A DNA stretch of 35,048 bases from Clostridiales bacterium (GCA_031271295.1 JAISVZ010000095.1:1-35048), one strand, 5' to 3'. Numbered from the stretch's first letter, positions 1-8,728 are shown. The notes: generated by a model not told the origin, from the sequence alone. A program made the numbers and translations.

Positions 1-534
1 TTTTTCGGCGCTTAGCATTTGCGCCAAACTAACCGCGCTCAAATTTATGCGGTTAGGGTCGAGCGCAACCACTATTGTTGACGCGGCCATATCCCCAAGC
101 CTTTTACATTTTTTAGAAAACATAATCATTATAACACCGACGCCTGTGAAATCAAGCGTTAACTTTAAAATATTGCGAATAAGAGATTGGGAGAAGTTTA
201 TAGGCTGACCGTTTTCCTTAATAACACGCAAACCGTATATCTTTTTGCCAACGGTTTGCCCGTTCATGTAAACCTCGGCGAAAATATAATATCCGTAAAA
301 TATCAGAAAGATTGCGAGCAAAGCAATGCCAACAATCCACCCCGCGTCATCCAAATTATCTAAATTGGACGTTTCACCCTGAAAGGCCGTAAAGAAAATT
401 GTCAGCACAAGCGCTGCAATTGCTAAAATTTGCATCAAAAAATCCACAACCGATGCTCCGAGGCGCGAACCTGCCCCCGCAAGACGATATTCAATTTCTA
501 TGTTGTCAGGAGTGGTAATTGTGATATAATTCAT
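1..534 (-). CDS. RDD family membrane protein (3' end outside window)
   Basis: Reading leftward from the ATG at 532-534, a frame stays open to the window edge (178 codons), so the C-terminus is missing. The N-terminal part carries the RDD signature (AGAGSRLGASVVDFL near residues 24-38, with conserved Arg and Asp). Two hydrophobic segments follow, then a conserved NGQTVGKKIYGLRVI stretch typical of RDD proteins, and later GDMAAS. RDD proteins are small integral membrane proteins, some proposed to be ion exchangers; the role of this one is unknown. An AAGGGA ribosome site precedes the start. It diverges from a SpoIIM-family gene, and RDD, SpoIIM, MoxR and DUF58 genes are commonly found together, so it probably belongs functionally to the neighbouring MoxR cluster. 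Family assignment is firm; function is not. Confidence 0.85.
   Translation of the reverse strand, partial: MNYITITTPDNIEIEYRLAGAGSRLGASVVDFLMQILAIAALVLTIFFTAFQGETSNLDNLDDAGWIVGIALLAIFLIFYGYYIFAEVYMNGQTVGKKIYGLRVIKENGQPINFSQSLIRNILKLTLDFTGVGVIMIMFSKKCKRLGDMAASTIVVALDPNRINLSAVSLAQMLSAEK
503..530 (+). promoter_or_regulatory. Sigma-A-type promoter for the SpoIIM-family gene
   Basis: TTGTCA (503-508) and TATAAT (525-530) with a 16-base spacer point rightward. They lie inside the first codons of the oppositely oriented RDD gene, so initiation here would compete with RDD expression. This is inferred from sequence only. Confidence 0.55.
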
Positions 535-583
535 TGTAACATTCCCTTCTGTGTTGAAAAGTAAAAATATCGGAGGTGCCCTC

Positions 584-1555
584 TTGTCTTTGGAAGAAAA
601 TTTTATTAGCAAAAACTTTGAGTGCTGGAACAAACTTGAAGGTTATAACAAGCTGCTTGCCCAAAAAAGCATTACCAGGCTAAGCCGACATCAGCTTAAA
701 GAGTACACGGAACTTTTCAGAACCGCAAGCCATCATTTATCCTACGCCAAAACTTACTTCGAAGGCGGCAAAAGCGTTGAATACTTAAACCAGCTTCTCG
801 GTATGAGCCATTCATATTTTTATACAAGGCAAAAGTCCGCCTTTCATGAAATTGCGCATTATTTTGCGGCGGGTTTCCCCCAAATGTTCCGCAAATACTT
901 CAAATTCTTCTTAGTTTCAATGGCGCTTTTTTTGGCGGGCTGCGTTTTTGTAATAGCTCTTTCATATATGGATTCTTCGTATATGAATTACTTTTTGCCG
1001 GAAGGTATTGCAGAGTCTAACAACATTTCCGGAAGCCTTTCCGACGAAACATGGTCGTTACCCATACTTTCTTCGGTTATTATGACAAACAATATCCGCG
1101 TTTGCGCAATGGCTATCGCCTTTGGGGTGCTTTTCGGCGCGGGTACGGTTTATATACTGCTTTTTAACGGGCTTAACATCGGCGCGGTTTACGCCATGGT
1201 TTTAGTTTACGATATGGACCAGTTAAGGTTTTGGTCGCTTATTTTGCCGCACGGTTTTATTGAGCTTACCGCCATTTTTATTTCCGGCGCGGCCGGGCTT
1301 GTAATAGGCAAGCACATGCTTATCCCAAAGGATTTATTAAGGCGCGATTCCATAGTTTTAGGGTGTAAGGAGGCGTTTTATTTTTTGCCCGGCCTAATGC
1401 TTATGCTTGTAATTGCAGGGTTAATTGAAGGTTTTTTTACACCGCTAAATATTGCGGACGAGTTAAAAATTGTTTTTGCGCTTGTAACCTTGCTGCTTTT
1501 GCTTGTTTACCTTATTTTTGCCGGAAGGTTTTCCAAAAGCTCCAAAACTAAATAA
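584..1555 (+). CDS. SpoIIM-family (stage II sporulation protein M-like) membrane protein
   Basis: 323-residue protein of the SpoIIM/DUF95 family. A soluble N-terminal part of about 100 residues, helix-rich with charged residues, is followed by about five or six hydrophobic segments. These include ILSSVIMTNNIRVCAMAIA and the LPHGFIELTAIFISGAAG stretch that is characteristic of the family. I chose TTG 584 because GGAGG (572-576) sits seven bases upstream; an in-frame GTG at 551 has no such site. SpoIIM of Bacillus subtilis works with SpoIID and SpoIIP in engulfment, but homologues next to RDD and MoxR genes are usually not the sporulation protein. Given that context I infer a membrane partner of the MoxR cluster rather than the engulfment factor. 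It converges with and overlaps the DUF58 gene by 8 bp. Confidence 0.85.
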   Translation: MSLEENFISKNFECWNKLEGYNKLLAQKSITRLSRHQLKEYTELFRTASHHLSYAKTYFEGGKSVEYLNQLLGMSHSYFYTRQKSAFHEIAHYFAAGFPQMFRKYFKFFLVSMALFLAGCVFVIALSYMDSSYMNYFLPEGIAESNNISGSLSDETWSLPILSSVIMTNNIRVCAMAIAFGVLFGAGTVYILLFNGLNIGAVYAMVLVYDMDQLRFWSLILPHGFIELTAIFISGAAGLVIGKHMLIPKDLLRRDSIVLGCKEAFYFLPGLMLMLVIAGLIEGFFTPLNIADELKIVFALVTLLLLLVYLIFAGRFSKSSKTK

Positions 1556-2861
1556 GCGAGCCTGATTTTATTTCCAAATAGCGGTTAACCGCGTCTATAG
1601 CGAAATTTTCCGCGTCGGATTCCACACATATTACGCCGTTTAAATTAAGGGCGCGTATAAGCTGTTTTCTGTTTGCCAAATATTCAAGCGCGACGGATTT
1701 TTCATACAGCGTTCTTGAGTCGCGCCCCGTATTTTCCGACATCTTAATTACGCTGTCGTTTTTCATTAAAACTACAACCGGCAGATGACGTTTTCTTAAA
1801 ATTTTTACGCGCGCCACCAAATCCGAAAGCTCTACCTCAGTTTCAAAATCCGTAAATACAAAAACTATACTTCTGCGTTTCTGCCTTGATACAAGTTCCC
1901 TAAACGCGCCGTAAAAATCCGAAGTTTTGTTAGTGTCTTTTATGTGATACAGCGCTTCCATTAGTGTGTTGCGGTGAAACGGGCCTTTGCCCGGCTTAAT
2001 AAAGGTTTTAACCTCGGTATCGAACACGATAAGGCCGGACGAATCCCCCTTTCCGTTTACAATGTCGGATAAAATTAAAGCGGCGTTAATCGCGTAGTCT
2101 AACTTTTTATCGCCTTTAAGTATGTAACTCATCGGCCGCCCGGTATCTATCATTATAATAACGGGCTGGTTTTTTTCCGCTTCATAAAGGTTTATTACGT
2201 ACTTATCCGCCCGTGCGCTAACATTCCAGTTTATTTTGCGGAAATCGTCCCCGGGAAAGTATTCGCGCATACTTTCAAATTCCAAACCCTCGCCTTTTAT
2301 GTTAACAATACGTTTGCCGTTTTCAAGCGCCATATTTTTTGTTAACAGCAGGCGGTATTTACTTAAATCCTTAAGGTTTGGGTAAACCTTATAATCCGCC
2401 GGAAGTTTTCGCTTGCCGTACTTATAACACATCCCCAACCTGCTTTTCATTTTAAGGTAAATATTTTCAAATAAAAACGCTCCTCGTTTAGAGGGGATAA
2501 CCTGATAAGAATAAGCCTCGCTGCTATGCGGAATTATTGTTTTTTTCATATCCGTGTTCTTTACGCTAAAATGAAAATCCGGAATTTCGTCTTTTAAGGT
2601 AAGCTCCAGGGGCAGGCGGTAATTGTTTCGAACATCAAAAATTACCGTGTTATCCGCTTTAAAAAACAGCTTATCCTCATTTGCGCGGCGAATATCAAAT
2701 ACCGCAAGCTTGGGGGAAATTAAATAATCTATAAAAAGAAGCAGCAGGCACAGAAAATTGTACCCTAAAAAAACCATTAGCGAAATGGTTAGCTCGGTAA
2801 AAGGCACAAGTAAAATTAGCCCAATTGATACTATCACAATAAAACGTTTCGTAACTGACAT
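1548..2861 (-). CDS. DUF58 / von Willebrand A-like protein
   Basis: 437 residues. Two hydrophobic segments at about residues 8-47 anchor it in the membrane. A beta-rich region follows, then the DUF58 core (REYFPGDDFRKINWNVSAR, about residues 200-218) and a von Willebrand factor A-like fold with IIMIDTGRPM carrying the metal-site-like Asp. DUF58 proteins are the standard partner of MoxR AAA+ ATPases, which are thought to act as chaperones inserting metals or assembling cell-surface complexes. The gene lies 8 bp downstream of the MoxR gene in the same leftward operon. The ribosome site is AGGTAGG. Family and operon assignment are strong; the physical substrate is unknown. Confidence 0.9.
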   Translation of the reverse strand: MSVTKRFIVIVSIGLILLVPFTELTISLMVFLGYNFLCLLLLFIDYLISPKLAVFDIRRANEDKLFFKADNTVIFDVRNNYRLPLELTLKDEIPDFHFSVKNTDMKKTIIPHSSEAYSYQVIPSKRGAFLFENIYLKMKSRLGMCYKYGKRKLPADYKVYPNLKDLSKYRLLLTKNMALENGKRIVNIKGEGLEFESMREYFPGDDFRKINWNVSARADKYVINLYEAEKNQPVIIMIDTGRPMSYILKGDKKLDYAINAALILSDIVNGKGDSSGLIVFDTEVKTFIKPGKGPFHRNTLMEALYHIKDTNKTSDFYGAFRELVSRQKRRSIVFVFTDFETEVELSDLVARVKILRKRHLPVVVLMKNDSVIKMSENTGRDSRTLYEKSVALEYLANRKQLIRALNLNGVICVESDAENFAIDAVNRYLEIKSGSLI

Positions 2862-2869
2862 TATCTCGC

Positions 2870-3826
2870 CTACCTTGGTACTTTAACCTGCGAAAGTATA
2901 TTTTCTATTACCTTATCCGCAATAACGCCGTCAATTTCCGCTTCCGGTTTTAAAATTATTCTGTGGCGCAAAATAGGGAGCGCCAAATCCCTAACGTCGT
3001 CGGGGGTAACAAAATCCCTCCCGGAAATCGCGGCGTAGGTTTTGGTGTTCATTAAAAGCGCGATAGAACCCCTGGGGCTTGCGCCTATGGCCACCGAACT
3101 TACGCGCCTTGTTGTTTCAACAATGCTTAAAATATAATTTACAATACTTTCATCCACTCTTACATTTTTTATTTCCTCACGGCACGCCAAAAATTCTTCC
3201 GCATTTGTAACGCATTCAACTTCCGAAATATCGTTTGGAGAAAACCCCGCGTCAAACATGGAAAGCACCTTTTTTTCCGCCGCAAGCCCCGGATAATCAA
3301 TTAAAAGCTTCATTGAAAACCTATCCACCAAAGCTTCGGGCAAGGGATATGTGCCCTCAAATTCCACCGGGTTTTGCGTGGCGAAAACTATAAAAGGCAA
3401 CGACAGTACGTGTGTTTCGCCGTCTATCGTAATTGATTTTTCCTCCATAACCTCCAAAAGCGCGGACTGCGTTTTGGGCGGTGTGCGGTTAATCTCGTCC
3501 GCCAAAAACAAATTTGTAAAAAGCGGGCCTTTTTTTAAACTGAATTCCGCTTTGGACATATCGTAAACCTTAGTGCCCAGTATATCCGCGGGCATTAAGT
3601 CCGAAGTAAACTGTACGCGTTTAAACTCAACCGAAATGGTTTTTGCCAAACACCGCGCCCAAAGCGTTTTGGCAAGGCCGGGTAAGCCTTCTATTAGAAC
3701 ATGCCCTCCCGACAAAACGGCGGTAAGCCCGTAATCCGTAATAAGGGGCTGGTTTATTACAACCTTGTTCATCTCGCCGCGTATTTTATCCGCAATTTCC
3801 TTAGTGTAACCTGTTTTTATTTCCAT
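2870..3826 (-). CDS. MoxR family AAA+ ATPase
   Basis: 318 residues, the usual MoxR length. Visible motifs in order are Walker A GLPGLAKT (47-54), Walker B LFLADE (106-111) followed by INRTPPKTQSALLEVMEE, and sensor 1 FATQNP (148-153). Next come EGTYPLPEALVDRF with the arginine finger region, and a C-terminal lid with ASPRGSIALL. It is a cytoplasmic hexameric ATPase of the kind that acts as a chaperone with von Willebrand A proteins. It sits between DUF58 (8 bp downstream) and DUF4350 (24 bp upstream) and has an AGGAAG ribosome site. All catalytic motifs appear intact. Confidence 0.95.
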   Translation of the reverse strand: MEIKTGYTKEIADKIRGEMNKVVINQPLITDYGLTAVLSGGHVLIEGLPGLAKTLWARCLAKTISVEFKRVQFTSDLMPADILGTKVYDMSKAEFSLKKGPLFTNLFLADEINRTPPKTQSALLEVMEEKSITIDGETHVLSLPFIVFATQNPVEFEGTYPLPEALVDRFSMKLLIDYPGLAAEKKVLSMFDAGFSPNDISEVECVTNAEEFLACREEIKNVRVDESIVNYILSIVETTRRVSSVAIGASPRGSIALLMNTKTYAAISGRDFVTPDDVRDLALPILRHRIILKPEAEIDGVIADKVIENILSQVKVPR

Positions 3827-3850
3827 AATGTTCTTCCTTTCTGTTTGCGT

Positions 3851-4885
3851 TTATAAGCATTTTTCCAACCTGTCAAGCGATTGCCTTGCCTTGTACAAAC
3901 GCCTTCGCCCTGAACGTTTTTTGGTTTTAAAGTCGCGCTGTGAATATGTTAAAATCTCCGCAAAGTCGTCATAAAAGGCAAGCTCGCGTTTTTTCCACTC
4001 CGTAAGTATTCGTTTTATCATAGCGTTTCTGTTTTCACCGGAAAACTCTATGCCAAAGCGCTGTGCGCACTTTTTAAGGAACCGCTCCAAGTCCGCCTCA
4101 TATATTATATAACCGCTTCCCGCTTTAAGGTACACGTTGGCAAGAGCTTTTAAATATTCGTTTTCCTCGCGCTCAAGCTCTTCGTAATACGGAACGAACT
4201 TACCAAAGCGTTTGCCCAAATATAACAGCACAAGCACGGTTATAACCAAAACATGGTATGCCATCGTTTTAATGTTAACCGGCGCGGCGTCCCAAAAACC
4301 GGGGTCTGTAGAAAAGCCGTGATATGCTTCGTTTATAAATATAGACATTACACCCCAGCGGCTTAACACATCCGCCGTATAATATCCGGCTCTTCGGTCT
4401 CGCATTAGCGCAGCGTTTGTTATGCCGGAAGCGGGGCCTATTAAAACTTCCCCGTCTGCGCAGGAATAAAGTGTATAGCTGTCATTACCGTAAACTTCCC
4501 GCGCACCGTAAACTGTTTCAAAAACGCGTTTCATTAAACTGTGATTTTCGCACAAATAAATTACGTTTCCCCCGGCGGATACAAAATCCGCAAGGCGTTT
4601 TTCCTCGCTGTCTCCGTAATAGTAATAGGTTGGTTCAATAACTATTCTGGGGTAGCGGGTATTTGAGGAGGCGGTTAAAATTTGAAATTCCGGCTCAGCA
4701 TTGTAGCCCATTTCGTTTAACGTATCGTAAATAAGCGAAACGCCGTTCGCCGCGCTGTTATAAATAGTGTAATCCGGCTGCTGCGACGCTAAGTTTAAAG
4801 ATGATACAAACATTATCGCCAAAATGAAAAACACAAGCACGAGCAAGGGTATTAGAAATTTTAGGGAACTACGCGGTTTTTTCAT
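3851..4885 (-). CDS. DUF4350-type membrane protein
   Basis: 344 residues. One N-terminal membrane anchor (about residues 9-30) is followed by an extracytoplasmic domain of about 170 residues. That domain contains SGGNVIYLCEN, resembling the glutamine-amidotransferase-like fold of DUF4350. A second hydrophobic segment (AYHVLVITVLVLLYLGKRF, near 209-227) and a basic, helical C-terminal cytoplasmic tail complete it. DUF4350 proteins are found almost only beside MoxR, DUF58 and DUF4129 genes, which matches the order here. The start at 4885 lies within the last codons of the DUF4129 gene (17 bp overlap), indicating translational coupling. The domain name rests on context plus weak sequence resemblance; no enzymatic residue can be assigned. 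Confidence 0.75.
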   Translation of the reverse strand: MKKPRSSLKFLIPLLVLVFFILAIMFVSSLNLASQQPDYTIYNSAANGVSLIYDTLNEMGYNAEPEFQILTASSNTRYPRIVIEPTYYYYGDSEEKRLADFVSAGGNVIYLCENHSLMKRVFETVYGAREVYGNDSYTLYSCADGEVLIGPASGITNAALMRDRRAGYYTADVLSRWGVMSIFINEAYHGFSTDPGFWDAAPVNIKTMAYHVLVITVLVLLYLGKRFGKFVPYYEELEREENEYLKALANVYLKAGSGYIIYEADLERFLKKCAQRFGIEFSGENRNAMIKRILTEWKKRELAFYDDFAEILTYSQRDFKTKKRSGRRRLYKARQSLDRLEKCL

Positions 4886-5528
4886 ACAAATGCGCCTCCC
4901 GTATAAGATTGTTTATGCTTGTGCGGTTGCCTCGGTAAACCTCTTCCGATATTTTTTTATGCCCGAACCACGCAAAATTAAAAATGTCCACAATGCCGGA
5001 AAATTTTGAATAAATTGCGGAAGCGCCGCGTTTTACTTCGTTTTTCAAAATTGTGTTGGTTTTCGAATCCGTAAGGTAAATTATGCCGTGCCCGTTTAAA
5101 ACCCAAAGCAGGGAAATGTATTCGTAGCGAATAGCGTCGCGGAACATATTTCTTTGGGCGAAACTGTCCGCGTCTTGCAGAAGTTTTTCGTAAGTAATAA
5201 CACGCCTGTCCAAATCCGCCATAATTTCGTTCATGGTTTTGTTACGGTAAGATTTCTTTCTCCTATATTTTACAATAAAAAATATGCATAACAAAAGAAC
5301 GGCAACGCCGACGGCGATAAAAATATTTCTTAAAAGCTGAGTGTTTGAGCTGCCGGCGGAATCCGGAATGCTCATTCGGATTCTGTTTAAAATAGGTTCA
5401 AGGATATTTTCGTAAATACTCGACATTATATCCAATGCTCTTTCTCTTAAATCCGGTGCGCGTCCTGTTAAAATGTCGTATTTTCTTTGCGAAAGTGCGC
5501 TTTGCATCGCTTCGTCAAAACCTTGCAT
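4869..5528 (-). CDS. DUF4129 domain protein
   Basis: 219 residues if started at the ATG at 5528, which has AGGTGG five bases upstream; the frame is open further, but that would overlap the preceding gene. There is a short N-terminal extracytoplasmic helix region and one membrane segment (FIAVGVAVLLLCIFFIVKY). A cytoplasmic part follows with the DUF4129 pattern: ADSFAQRNMFRDAIRYEY, then LLWVLNGHGII, then a C-terminal F-W-G-H-K-x(4,5)-E motif. DUF4129 is a recurrent component of MoxR clusters. It starts 10 bp after the upstream membrane protein gene and overlaps the DUF4350 gene at its end. Confidence 0.8.
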   Translation of the reverse strand: MQGFDEAMQSALSQRKYDILTGRAPDLRERALDIMSSIYENILEPILNRIRMSIPDSAGSSNTQLLRNIFIAVGVAVLLLCIFFIVKYRRKKSYRNKTMNEIMADLDRRVITYEKLLQDADSFAQRNMFRDAIRYEYISLLWVLNGHGIIYLTDSKTNTILKNEVKRGASAIYSKFSGIVDIFNFAWFGHKKISEEVYRGNRTSINNLIREAHLYEKTA

Positions 5529-5538
5529 TATTAACCAC

Positions 5539-6528
5539 CTAACCCTTTGCGCTTGGTAAACGCGCGTTTTCAATACTGTAAAGCTCCAAAACAATATCCA
5601 AACCGTGTTTTTTAATTCGCTGGTTAAAATAAACCAGAGAGGAAAGGATATCGCTGAACGGCGACATTAAAAGCGATACAATAATTGAAGCTATATATTG
5701 AACAACCGTTGCGGCAAAAGCCACAACTGCGGCTGAATTGGAAAAGCTGGAGATAAGAGATGTTAAGGACAGCGCGGCGGTAAACGAATAACTTACAACG
5801 GAACTTACGGCATACCACGTAATAAACGCTCCCGCAATTTTTAAGCGGTTTCCCTTTGTTAGCTCAAGGGAGCGTTTTATGGCGGTGTGAAAAACTCTTT
5901 TTTCAAAAACAGCGCCGCATAAAGCGCAGGAGCCTATAATTTGAACAAAAACAAAGTAAGCCGCCTCAAGAATTACCAATAAAATTGTTAGAAAAACAAC
6001 CAAAGGAATGTTGTTTGAAATGCCGGATGTGTTCCGGTAAAAGAAAGGGTAGCCCATAAACGCGTCAAACGTGCCTAAAATATAAAGAAAAAAAATAACG
6101 GCGGTTACCATCGGTAAATAGGCAATAACATACAGGAAATTGACGCTGCAAACCCTAAGCGATGATTTCCACGCGTCCTTTACGGTTAACACGAACTTTG
6201 GCCTGCGCCCGTAGAATACCTGGCGGTTAATAGAAAGGCTTGCCGCTGTATTAACGGAGAAAACAAACAGCGCGATTAAGCCGAGAATTATACCCAATAC
6301 AATAAATAAAGCAAAATAAGGCGAACCTGAGTTGCTTCCGGACATTTCGGAAAACGAAAAACCTATCGCAACAGATAAAATAATTATGAGGATAAAATAA
6401 AGAATCATTCCCGCAACCCCGAACAATAACATGCGCAATATTTGATAAGGGAAAGATTTTTTGTATATTTCGAAAACCTTATCCAAGATTTCGGCGGTAT
6501 TCATGTAAAAATAGCGAAACTTTTTCAT
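5539..6528 (-). CDS. Polytopic membrane protein, first gene of the MoxR operon
   Basis: 329 residues with about six hydrophobic segments, roughly at residues 25-55, 70-95, 120-150, 175-205, 225-250 and 260-290. The ATG at 6528 has AAGGAG spaced correctly; an upstream extension to 6603 lacks a ribosome site. A conserved-looking loop (KRSLELTKGNRLKIAGAF) resembles the membrane domain found in glycerophosphodiester phosphodiesterase-associated and DUF975-like proteins. I cannot name the family with confidence and there are no catalytic residues. It opens the leftward operon, preceded by a good promoter, so it is probably the multi-span membrane subunit of the MoxR-associated assembly. Confidence 0.7.
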   Translation of the reverse strand: MKKFRYFYMNTAEILDKVFEIYKKSFPYQILRMLLFGVAGMILYFILIIILSVAIGFSFSEMSGSNSGSPYFALFIVLGIILGLIALFVFSVNTAASLSINRQVFYGRRPKFVLTVKDAWKSSLRVCSVNFLYVIAYLPMVTAVIFFLYILGTFDAFMGYPFFYRNTSGISNNIPLVVFLTILLVILEAAYFVFVQIIGSCALCGAVFEKRVFHTAIKRSLELTKGNRLKIAGAFITWYAVSSVVSYSFTAALSLTSLISSFSNSAAVVAFAATVVQYIASIIVSLLMSPFSDILSSLVYFNQRIKKHGLDIVLELYSIENARLPSAKG

Positions 6529-6593
6529 TAAAACTCTCCTTACATACTGCGGGAATAGAAAATCAGATATTAGCGCCTTGCGCAATATGAACG

Positions 6594-6622
6594 ATTTTAG
6601 CATTAATGAAGCAAAAATTCAA
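6594..6622 (-). promoter_or_regulatory. Promoter of the MoxR-cluster operon
   Basis: On the minus strand, TTGAAT (6622-6617) and TAAAAT (6599-6594) are separated by 17 bases, about 65 bases before the first start codon. This single site could drive the five leftward genes down to DUF58. Confidence 0.55.
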
Positions 6623-6682
6623 TATGAATAAAAAATAAAACGCAGAATATGCACCGCGCTTAACATCTCGCCTTTACCGAAT

Positions 6683-6711
6683 TTGCAATACGAAACAGGT
6701 TTTTCTATAAT
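6683..6711 (+). promoter_or_regulatory. Promoter of the GNAT gene
   Basis: TTGCAA (6683-6688), a 17-base spacer and TATAAT (6706-6711) lie about 60 bases ahead of the acetyltransferase start and diverge from the MoxR operon. Confidence 0.6.
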
Positions 6712-6742
6712 TAATGTAAATTTAAAGGCAAGCGCAATAAAG

Positions 6743-6770
6743 CGGAGGGTTTGGAACGGAGGGTTTGGAA
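6743..6770 (+). repeat. Exact 14-bp tandem duplication containing the ribosome binding site
   Basis: Bases 6743-6756 (cggagggtttggaa) are repeated exactly at 6757-6770. Each copy carries a GGAGGG, and the second ends at the A of the ATG of the GNAT gene. Only the second copy has normal spacing (six bases). Confidence 0.9.
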
Positions 6771-7201
6771 TGGAAAGGGAAGTTTCTATAAAATACACAA
6801 ACAGCGTTACATGCAAGGAATATAACACACTGCGGCAAAGTGTTGGATGGAGCGAAATTGAAAGCGTTCTTACAAAAAAGGGGCTTAAAAATTCAGCGTT
6901 TATAATTTGTGCGCGATGCGGCAAAAAAGCCGTAGGTATGGCAAGGGTTATTACGGATTACGGATATGTTGTTTATATTGCGGACGTTATGGTTTTGCCG
7001 GAATATCAAGGTATGGGAATAGGCGGCGAAATTATGAGGCGGGTAATGGAGTACATAAATAAAAATATTTCGCCTGGTCAGGGTAAGTATGTAACGCTTG
7101 CAGCTTCAAAAGGGAAAGAAGGGTTTTACGAAAAGTTTGGGCTTGTAAAACGCCCAACGCAAGACCTTGGGAGCGGAATGTCACTATGGATTCAAAAATA
7201 G
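6770..7201 (+). CDS. GNAT family N-acetyltransferase
   Basis: 143 residues. The acetyl-CoA binding motif is visible as VLPEYQGMGIGGEIM, the classical Q/R-x-x-G-x-G/A loop. It is preceded by the beta strand GMARVITDYGYVVYIADV and followed by the C-terminal GKEGFYEKFGLVKRPT segment typical of small acetyltransferases. The start at ATG 6770 is chosen for GGAGGG six bases upstream. The substrate cannot be inferred; relatives acetylate small amines, aminoglycosides or peptides. It stands alone between the MoxR operon and ftsY with its own promoter. Confidence 0.9.
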   Translation: MEREVSIKYTNSVTCKEYNTLRQSVGWSEIESVLTKKGLKNSAFIICARCGKKAVGMARVITDYGYVVYIADVMVLPEYQGMGIGGEIMRRVMEYINKNISPGQGKYVTLAASKGKEGFYEKFGLVKRPTQDLGSGMSLWIQK

Positions 7202-7254
7202 CGTTTATTCAAAGCTGCTGAATTTACGCAGACGCGGCAGGGAAGCGAAAAATT

Positions 7255-7282
7255 TTGACTTTTCAGCATTTCTTCGTATAAT
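7255..7282 (+). promoter_or_regulatory. Promoter of ftsY-smpB
   Basis: TTGACT (7255-7260), a 16-base spacer and TATAAT (7277-7282), 36 bases before the ftsY start codon. Confidence 0.65.
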
Positions 7283-7318
7283 GTAAAAAAATACTCACTG
7301 CGGAAAGCGAGAATCGCC

Positions 7319-8251
7319 ATGACGGAAAAGATAGGCTTTTTTCAAAAAATAAAAAACGGGCTTGCGAAAACAAGGCAAAACATCATCGGCAACGTGGAGA
7401 ACGTGCTTGCGGCATTTACAAAAATCGACGACGACCTGTTCGAGGAATTGGAAGAGGCGCTTATAATGGCGGATGTTGGCGTTACTACATCGGGCAAAAT
7501 TATAACTCTTGTGAAAAACCGGGTTAAGCATGAAAGAGTAACCGACGTTTCCGAAATAAAAACTATACTTGCCGGCGAAATTACCAAAATTTTAACCGAA
7601 GGCGAGCCTGAGGCCTTTAACCATCCCTACCCGGCTGTGTTTTTAATAATAGGCGTTAACGGCGCGGGTAAAACAACTTCCATCGGTAAGCTTACTTCGT
7701 TCTATAAATCAAAAGGAAAAAAAGTGCTGCTTGCCGCCGGGGATACCTTCCGAGCCGCCGCTATCGACCAGTTGGAGGTTTGGGCAAAGCGAAACGCGGT
7801 TGAAATGATAAAACACGCGGAAAATTCAGACCCTGCGGCGGTTGTGTTCGATGCGGTTAACGCGGCAAAAGCCAGAGCGGCGGATGTTTTAATTTGCGAT
7901 ACCGCCGGACGGCTTCACAACAAAAAGAATTTAATGGAAGAGTTAAAAAAAATAAACCGCGTTATAGAGCGCGAATATCCCGAAGCGTGTTTTGAAGTTT
8001 TTTTGGTGCTCGACGCCACAACAGGGCAAAACGCTTTAAGGCAGGCGCAGCTTTTTAAGGAAACCGCAAACATTACCGGAATAATATTAACAAAGCTGGA
8101 TTCCACCGCAAAAGGCGGCATTGTTATTGCCGTAAAGGACGAACTTGGAATACCCGTGCGTTTTGTGGGCGTGGGCGAAGGTTTAGACGATATGCGCGAA
8201 TTTAGCGCTGCGGATTTTGCAAAGGCGCTGTTTTTTGAAGAAGGGAATTAA
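7319..8251 (+). CDS. ftsY: Signal recognition particle receptor FtsY
   Basis: 310-residue SRP receptor GTPase. It has a short N-terminal part rather than the long acidic A domain of some species, an N domain (about residues 20-95) and the G domain. G-domain motifs: GVNGAGKTT (112-120), DTFRAAA (142-148), DTAGR (194-198) and TKLD (258-261). The closing GVGEGLDDMREF is characteristic of FtsY rather than Ffh, and there is no M domain. It docks the SRP-ribosome complex at the membrane and delivers nascent chains to SecYEG. The ribosome binding site is weak (GAAAGCGAG). It is followed by smpB after 3 bp, so the two are co-transcribed. Confidence 0.97.
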   Translation: MTEKIGFFQKIKNGLAKTRQNIIGNVENVLAAFTKIDDDLFEELEEALIMADVGVTTSGKIITLVKNRVKHERVTDVSEIKTILAGEITKILTEGEPEAFNHPYPAVFLIIGVNGAGKTTSIGKLTSFYKSKGKKVLLAAGDTFRAAAIDQLEVWAKRNAVEMIKHAENSDPAAVVFDAVNAAKARAADVLICDTAGRLHNKKNLMEELKKINRVIEREYPEACFEVFLVLDATTGQNALRQAQLFKETANITGIILTKLDSTAKGGIVIAVKDELGIPVRFVGVGEGLDDMREFSAADFAKALFFEEGN

Positions 8252-8254
8252 TAT

Positions 8255-8728
8255 ATGGCGGACGAAAAAAAGCGGAACGTGAAACTTATAGCAAACAACA
8301 AAAAGGCGTACCACGATTATTTTATTATGGAAACATATCAAGCGGGTATTGAACTTACCGGCACGGAGGTAAAATCCTTAAGGCAGGGCAAATGCAATTT
8401 AAAGGATAGCTTTGTGAGGGTAGAAAACGGCGAGGCGTATATTTTAAACATGCACATAAGCCCGTATGAACAAGGAAATATTTTTAACAAGGACCCTATG
8501 CGGAACCGGCGGTTACTGCTTCATAAATATGAAATAAACAAGCTCTTTGGCGCGGTAACAAGGGAAGGTCTTACAGTTGTTCCGGTAAAAATTTATTTTT
8601 ACGGAAGTTTGGTAAAGGTGGATATAGCAATTGCCAAGGGCAAAAAGCTTTATGATAAACGCGCCGATATTGCGGAAAAAACAGTTCGCAGGGAAGCAGA
8701 GCGTGAATTTAGGGTAAGAAATATGTAA
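8255..8728 (+). CDS. smpB: SsrA-binding protein SmpB
   Basis: 157 residues, full length. Recognisable blocks are the N-terminal [10 protein letters not shown], then [17 protein letters not shown], then [22 protein letters not shown] and RRLLLHK, and the basic C-terminal tail starting [12 protein letters not shown]. That tail enters the decoding channel during trans-translation. SmpB binds tmRNA and brings it to ribosomes stalled on broken mRNAs. The gene is translationally close to ftsY. No ssrA gene is in this window. Confidence 0.97.
   Translation: MADEKKRNVKLIANNKKAYHDYFIMETYQAGIELTGTEVKSLRQGKCNLKDSFVRVENGEAYILNMHISPYEQGNIFNKDPMRNRRLLLHKYEINKLFGAVTREGLTVVPVKIYFYGSLVKVDIAIAKGKKLYDKRADIAEKTVRREAEREFRVRNM

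Noticed and set aside
584-1555. True spoIIM engulfment gene
   Set aside because: The family matches, but its position beside RDD, MoxR and DUF58 genes fits the non-engulfment branch, so no spoIIM symbol was assigned.
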